A program made the position numbers and the translations under genes. From Adiantum capillus-veneris (lineage: Eukaryota > Streptophyta > Polypodiopsida > Polypodiales > Pteridaceae): 64,000 bases of DNA. Below, piece by piece: positions 58,933 through 64,000 of the stretch. Location: contig CM043967.1 of assembly GCA_014529385.2 (NCBI GenBank), positions 7,964,501 through 8,028,500 on the forward strand, given 5' to 3'. The notes under the pieces were generated by a model. It ran no database searches and had not been told where the DNA came from. It worked only from the letters and a program-made list of their open reading frames with translations. How positions within the stretch are numbered: the first letter of the stretch is position 1; every line of letters begins with the position of its first letter.

Positions 58933-61913
58933 TCATCTCAAGAACAGTGAAGGGTAATCCTTAAGAAGGGATGTCTCATCTTCCCAAGTAGCATCTTTTA
59001 TAGGGAAATCCTTCCATAAGATAAGATGTTCTTTGATGGATCTATTCCTAAGCTTTCTCTCTCGAGTTTCTCGGATAGTATCAGGTTGGAGTTGTAGAAC
59101 ATCTTGAGCAGATAAAATGATTTGCTCATCATCAAGGACATGGTCAGGGTTATATACATAAGGTTTTAACAGACTTACATGAAATACATCATGCACTTTG
59201 AGATGAGAAGGGAGTTTTAGTCTATAAGCTTGATCACTTACAACCTTGATTATTTCGTAAGGTCCACAATATCGGTAGCTAAGCTTCTTATATCTTCCGA
59301 GAGATAGATTGCTCTTTTTGGGTTTTACTCGTAAGAAAACTTTGTCACCTTCTTTGAAAATCCGATAAGATCTTTTTAAGTCGGCGTACTTCTTTTGTCG
59401 ATCTTGAGCCGCTTGAATATCCCTTCGAATAGCTTTGGTTTGAGCTTACATTTCTTCAAGTATTTTCTTTGAGGCTTCTACCCTTATAGTGGGGTCAGAA
59501 AAGTTAAGAGGTGATAAACATTCTTGACCATAAAGAGCATTAAAAGGTGTCATTCCAATACTTCTATGAGTAGAGGAATTGTATGCATACTCTACCAAGG
59601 GTAGGTATTGAATCCACTTGCGAGGTTCTCTATTACAGTAGGCTCTAAGGATGTCTTCAATTACTTGATTAACTCTTTCAATTTGGCCATCAGTTTGAGG
59701 ATGATAAGCAGTACTAAAACATAATTGGGTTCCAATAGCTTGAAACAATGATACCCAAAACTTTGAAGTAAACTTGGCATCACGATCACTGACAATCCTC
59801 TTGGGTAAACCATGAATTCTGAAAACCTCCTTCACAAACAAACAAGCAATATCTGAAGCTATAAAGGTTGTCTTGACTGGGATTAAGTGAGCCACTTTAG
59901 TAAGCAAGTCGACTATGACCATGATTGAATCATATCCAGCTTGGACAGAAGGAAACCCAGTGATAAAGTCCATGCTAATACATTCCCATTTCATTTGGGG
60001 AATATCTAAAGGATGTAATTTACCTGGCATCTTTAGTCTCTCTGCCTTAATCCTTTGACAAGACGAACACTGCTTGACATAGCGAAGGACATCACCCTTC
60101 ATACCTTGCCAATAGTAACTTCTGCGAATTGCATTGATGGTTTTGGCATAACCTGGATGTCCTGAAGTTGGGCCATCATGTGCTTCATATAGGATAGCAT
60201 TCCTTAGGGTAGAATCCTTAGGTATGCATAATCGATTCCTATAGTAAATTTTCCCATTTTCTAAGGAGTAATGTAGAGGTTTAGGCTGATTTGATGATAC
60301 CCTCTCTTCACATAGGATACTAGCAAGCATCTGGTAATCTGCATCTCTGACAGCAGCATAGGAGACCTTCTCTAAAATAGGGTTGTTAGCCATGGAAATT
60401 GCCCCCAGAAAAGCTTTACAGCTTAGGGCATCTGCCACAACATTATCCTTACCTGGTCTAAATTTAATATCAAAATCATATTCGTGCATGAGCTCTATCC
60501 ATCTCCTCTGTCTCATGTTAAGGTTAGGTTGGGTAAAAATCCACTTAAGGCTCTTGTGATCTGTTACCAACTAGAATTTGCGTCCCAATAGATAATGTCT
60601 CCATAGCTTGAGAGCATGAATAATTGCTAGCAATTCTAAATCATGTGTAGCATAATTCACTTCATGAATCCTAAGCTTCCGAGAAGTATAAGCTACAGGC
60701 CTTCCTTCTTGAGTAAGGACTCCTCCTAATGCAAGGTTACTAGCATCTGTGATCACCTCGAATTCTTGGGTGAAGTCTAGAAGTTTTAAGAGAGGTTCTA
60801 AAGCAAGATACTCCTTAAGCTGTTTGAAGCAAGATTCATGTTTTTCTTCCCAAAGTATCGTTGCTCCTTTCTTTAGCAAGTCGGTTAGTGGTGCAGCTTT
60901 AAGAGCATAGTCCTTTACAAAGATCCTGTACCACCCTGTGATACCTAATAACCCTCTGACTTCGGTTTGTGAAGTGGGTTGAGGCCATTCCACAATATCT
61001 TTGACTTTGTTAGGGCCAACAGAGACTCCTTCAGGTGAAATGATAAACCCTAAGTAACAGACCTTAGGGGTAAAGAAGGTACATTTTCTTTTCTTTGCAT
61101 ACAGCTTATTTCGGCGTAAAAGCTCTAACACTTTCCTAACATGTCCTTCATGCTCTTCCTCTGATTTGGAATAAATTAAGATATCGTCAAAGAATACTAG
61201 GACAAAATCATCCAAGAATTCTCTAAAGATATTGTGCATCAGACGATTGAAAGTTGCAGGAGCATTCGTAAGTCCGAAAGCCATCACTGTAAATTCGTAA
61301 TGACCATAACGAGTGTTGAAAGCTGTTTTGGAGATATCAACCTCCTGGATTCGAATTTGATGATAGCCAGATCGAAGATCAATATTCGTGAATATTTTGG
61401 CTCCATGTAATCTGTCTAGCATCTCATCAATACGAGGAATTGGATATTTATTCTTGATGGTAACCTGATTTAAGCCCCTATAATCTATGCAAAGTCGAAG
61501 AGAGCTATCCTTTTCTTTTGGAAGAGAACAGGTGCACCCCATGGAGATGTACTAGGTCGGATAAACCCTTGCTCAATCAACTGTTTGAGCTACTCCTTGA
61601 GTTCTATAGCCTCTGGAAGTGACATCTTGTACGGCGCTCTTGAGATTGGTTCACTACCTGGAAAAATTTTGATTTCATGGTCTACCTCCCTAGGTGGTGG
61701 TAGTTCAGAAAGTTCACTGGGGAAAACATCTGAAAATTCTTCTAACCACATTGGTTCAGGGTTGGAAGAAGATTTTTCTACTTTGTTTAGCTTGACTACA
61801 AAAATTTGTTGACCCTTGCATAACCCTTTCAAAAGACGATTAGCTTTGACCAAGTAAGCTTTTGGTCGTCCATTCTGGCCTTGAATAGTGACTTCTTGAC
61901 CTAGGTTGTCCAC
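58933..61913 (-). pseudogene. element C pol: RT, RNase H, integrase, chromodomain
   Basis: The linker at 61590-61913 (EFSDVFPSELSELPPPREVDHEI) leads into RT at 60571-61542 after a stop and one frameshift near 61520. RT motifs: IDLRSGYHQIRI, MAFGLTNAPATFNR and VFFDDILIYS. RNase H has FEVITDASNLALGGVL; a TAG at 60571 (C-to-T) precedes VTDHKSLKWIF and DALSCKAFL. The integrase (to 59446) has an HHCC finger ending CSSCQRIK and a core with MDFITGFP, SDRDAKF and HPQTDGQIERVN. After a TAA at 59446 the frame continues to 58933 through KVFLRVKPKK and MHDVFHVSLLKPY. It ends in a chromodomain-like LILWKDFPIKDATWEDE, which in chromoviruses targets integration to marked chromatin. The stop is 22 codons from the LTR. 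Confidence 0.93.
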
Positions 61914-61986
61914 AAAAGTAACACTTCCTTGGGCACAATGGATATTGGCATTATGACTGGCTAACCAATCCCTTCCAAGAATTCCG

Positions 61987-63230
61987 TCATAGATTCCTAT
62001 GGGTAAGGTTCAAAAAGTAGCAGAAGTAGAGTATTCTCCCAACTTGTAAGGTGTACTGAGATAACACCTCCTTTCCATTGTCTAATTCAACTCTCATCTT
62101 TCTTGTAGGATGTTGATTAAGTCCTAACCTCCTTAAACATTTAGGTGACAAGAAAGAATGAGTACTACCACAATCAATAAGAAGCTCAAATTTTTCACTT
62201 TGGTGATTTGCAGGTGTTTGAATGACAGCATATTGTTGTCTTGCTCTTGGGTTATAAATTGCAGCATGTAGAGTTGCTCTTTCCTCTTGTTCTTCTCCCA
62301 ATGTTGGTTCTCCTATGATAGCATTGACTTTGGCAGCCATTCCGCGCCCTCGACCTCGTCCTCCATTTCTTCCTCCACGATTTATTATTTGTCCTCGTCC
62401 TCTAGCTCGAGTAGGTGTATTTTTTGTGGAGACTCGCCTAGGACATACATTCCTGAAATGTCCTAGCTCGTTGCATTCATAGCATCTAAGATCTGCATTT
62501 TGAGCTCCATTTGCTGAAGCTGCAACTATTGGATGAGTTTGGTGAACTGGGTGAACTTTCCTTTGGTTCCACATCATAGACCGTCCTCTCCTTTCAGCAT
62601 TCCTTAAATTTCCATTTTTTACCCTTTGAGAGTTTGACATCTCTTTAGCTAAGGGTTTAGCTCTTAAAAGAGCATCTTGCAAATTTACAGGCCTCATGGC
62701 TTCTAGACGTGTATTTAAAGGAGAATTTAGCCCTTGGCAGAAATGGGCTACTTGTTGATCTGCGGTCATTGGCAAAGCATAGCGCCTAAGAGTTACAAAT
62801 TTGGAGTAGTATTCTTCCACTGTAAGATGAAACTGACGTAATTTGAAGAATTCATTCATCTTAAGGGATTCGTGTGCAGGTGGAAGATAACGTCCTTTGA
62901 CAACATACTTAATGTCTTCCCAAGTTTGAGTGTTTTGAGCTACTTGATTATCTTTGCAGTGTTGTTTCCACCAAAGCTTGGCATCCCCCGTGAGACGAAA
63001 CATAGCCAACATTGCCTGGTTATCGGGAGTAGTACCAGCAGCCGCAAAATAATCCTCCATCTCTTCGAGCCACACTTCAGCATCACGCTCAACTAGGGCT
63101 CCTTCCCCTTTGAAAGAGGGAAGTTTAGCTTGCTTGAGAAGTAGCTTTTTCTCTTGAAGAGATGTGTACACCGCACTCTGTGCAATATAGATTAAGTGAA
63201 ACTTTATTGGATACTCTAACTTTAATCCAC
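61987..63230 (-). pseudogene. element C gag and protease start
   Basis: The frame is open from about 63230; the first ATG-like start is unclear (a GTG lies at 63171). Gag domain: VWLEEMEDYFAAAG, DAKLWWKQHC, EYYSKFVTLRRYA and FCQGLNSPLNTRLEAM. Zinc knuckle CYECNELGHFRNVC (62443-62484, CX2CX4HX4C), then an R/G-rich stretch (GRGRGQ...GGRGRGRG), then the retropepsin start LLIDCGSTHSFLS (DCG for D-S/T-G). A frameshift after 61987 leads into the pol linker. Confidence 0.88.
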
Positions 63231-63353
63231 TTTAAGGCAAGACTTGATCAGACAATAATACAAACAAAAGATAATATTAATCCAAACTTTATTTATATAC
63301 ACATTATTTACTACCAAGGTTGGTAGTCTTTAGGTACAAGGATTGTAATGTCT

Positions 63354-63806
63354 CTATATTTTGAGTTTAGTGACTACAAAAGGATAGGCTAAAGGATCAA
63401 AATAATAAGTTTCTTTTGACCCTTGAAAGCTACGAGATACACATATGGGTCGAATCCTACCACCATGGATAACTTTTGTAACTTGGTTATAGACCCATTG
63501 AGTCTGAGATATCTTTTCTCCTCCCAAGGTAATGTTAGCATCCGGATTCTTAGTACCAATGAAAAGATAAACTTCGATGACTTTTAACTCCTCTGCCCAT
63601 CGTAGTTTCTTGAGGTTGGTATCCATGCACCATATCTTGTCAGCATCGATGGTATAGATTCCTCCAGATGGACTCCAGTTGATGCCCCATCCTCTATGCA
63701 CCCTTGGAATAGGTGGTGCAAACACCCTATCCAAAATCATCATCACCCTTTTTCGAAACTGATAATTTGGTGATTGGCATGCATTTTCAAACATGATGGT
63801 GAACAC
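63354..63806 (-). CDS. ORF of unknown function between primer site and gag (element C)
   Basis: 150 codons starting with ATG at 63806 and ending at 63354. It lies wholly in the leader upstream of gag, in the same direction. Composition looks like a folded protein (W, Y, F spread evenly; segment ELKVIEVYLFIGTKN; HGGRIRPICVSRSF near the C-terminus). No domain recognised, no zinc knuckle, no signal peptide. It may be an extra leader ORF (ORF0-like) or the remnant of a captured sequence. Chance is also possible, although 150 codons without a stop in AT-rich DNA is long. Confidence 0.45.
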   Translation of the reverse strand: MFTIMFENACQSPNYQFRKRVMMILDRVFAPPIPRVHRGWGINWSPSGGIYTIDADKIWCMDTNLKKLRWAEELKVIEVYLFIGTKNPDANITLGGEKISQTQWVYNQVTKVIHGGRIRPICVSRSFQGSKETYYFDPLAYPFVVTKLKI

Positions 63807-63974
63807 CTGGAATTTCTGGTAGGCTGAATGAATATTTTCCTGTACCAGGAAAGTTCAGTCTTCAATACCATATAAAAACTCAAAACAATTTTTCTAGGTT
63901 CTTCTATTATTTCAAACATTCGCATCCTTCAACATCCAAACATCAATCTAAAAATCTCCCCAAGCTTTAACCTA

Positions 63975-63987
63975 GGCTCCGATACCA
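63975..63987 (-). other. initiator tRNA-Met-type primer-binding site (element C)
   Basis: The minus strand reads TGGTATCGGAGCC, one base from the canonical TGGTATCAGAGCC complement of initiator tRNA-Met, and is separated from the LTR by one base. Confidence 0.85.
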
Positions 63988-63988
63988 G

Positions 63989-64000
63989 TGTGAGGTCCCT
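63989..64000 (-). repeat. element C right (5') LTR, first 12 bases only
   Basis: TGTGAGGTCCCT, identical to the start of the left LTR at 56094. It continues outside the window. Confidence 0.85.

Larger units (their letters stand above)
56094..64000 (-). mobile_element. element C: chromodomain Ty3 retrotransposon, right LTR off-window
   Basis: The left LTR 56094-58903 begins TGTGAGGTCCCT, and the same 12 bases start the right LTR at 63989, at the window edge. Minus direction: Met-tRNA-type primer site 63975-63987, then gag, PR, RT, RNase H, IN and a chromodomain. Polypurine-like GGGGAGAT lies next to the left LTR (58904-58911). The five bases left of it are AATCC; the matching duplication lies outside the window. 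Only a handful of stops and frameshifts are present, so it is one of the younger insertions here. Confidence 0.92.

Overview
This window looks like nuclear heterochromatin or intergenic DNA from a land plant with a large genome. It is almost wholly nested and decayed LTR retrotransposons of the Ty3/gypsy type, plus simple repeats and one decayed Mutator-like gene. I found no intact host gene, no tRNA or rRNA gene and no CRISPR array. The plant assignment rests on primer-binding sites matching plant tRNA-Asp(GUC) and initiator tRNA-Met, a chromodomain Ty3 element, and coding decay dominated by C-to-T stops (CAG to TAG, CAA to TAA, CGA to TGA), as expected of methylated DNA. The exact lineage (fern, lycophyte, gymnosperm or other) cannot be fixed from the sequence.

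Layout. 1-2260: fragments of a long LTR family (called D here) around a minus-strand reverse transcriptase remnant. 2260-6030: leader and gag remnant of a plus-strand Ty3 element (H). 6030-8880: a decayed MULE/SWIM-type transposase-like gene containing a 29-base poly-G run. 8880-10545: D-LTR-like DNA with a minisatellite. 10546-40554: element A, minus strand, with TG...CA LTRs and a perfect ATAAT target-site duplication. Inside its gag gene sits element B (16624-35479, minus strand, perfect TCTCC duplication). 40555-41800: plus-strand RNase H/integrase remnant. 42750-43550: compound microsatellites. 45214-46318: tRNA-Asp primer site and LTR of another element (G). 46324-53297: two D-family LTRs and a plus-strand gypsy gag-pol (F). 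53300-55732: mixed gag, RT and LTR scraps. 56094-64000: a nearly complete chromodomain Ty3 element (C, minus strand) with a 2.8 kb LTR; its right LTR runs off the window.

The most interesting system is the A/B/H group. B is about 18.9 kb and appears to encode, in order, gag with two zinc knuckles, protease, RT, RNase H, integrase, a second aspartic-protease-like domain, a basic protein with spaced W-x-[PRK]-[RK] motifs, and a roughly 1,100-codon coiled-coil ORF in the env-like position. A keeps gag-protease and the W-motif ORF but has no RT, RNase H or integrase, so it looks like a non-autonomous partner. Each of A, B and H carries its own set of long palindromes in the leader, all centred on CGCG or derivable from such a centre by C-to-T change, but with entirely different arms in each element. 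In B the palindromes also occur upstream of the last ORF. A plausible but untested reading is an element-specific recognition system: sites for a self-encoded DNA-binding protein, or RNA dimerisation/packaging hairpins.
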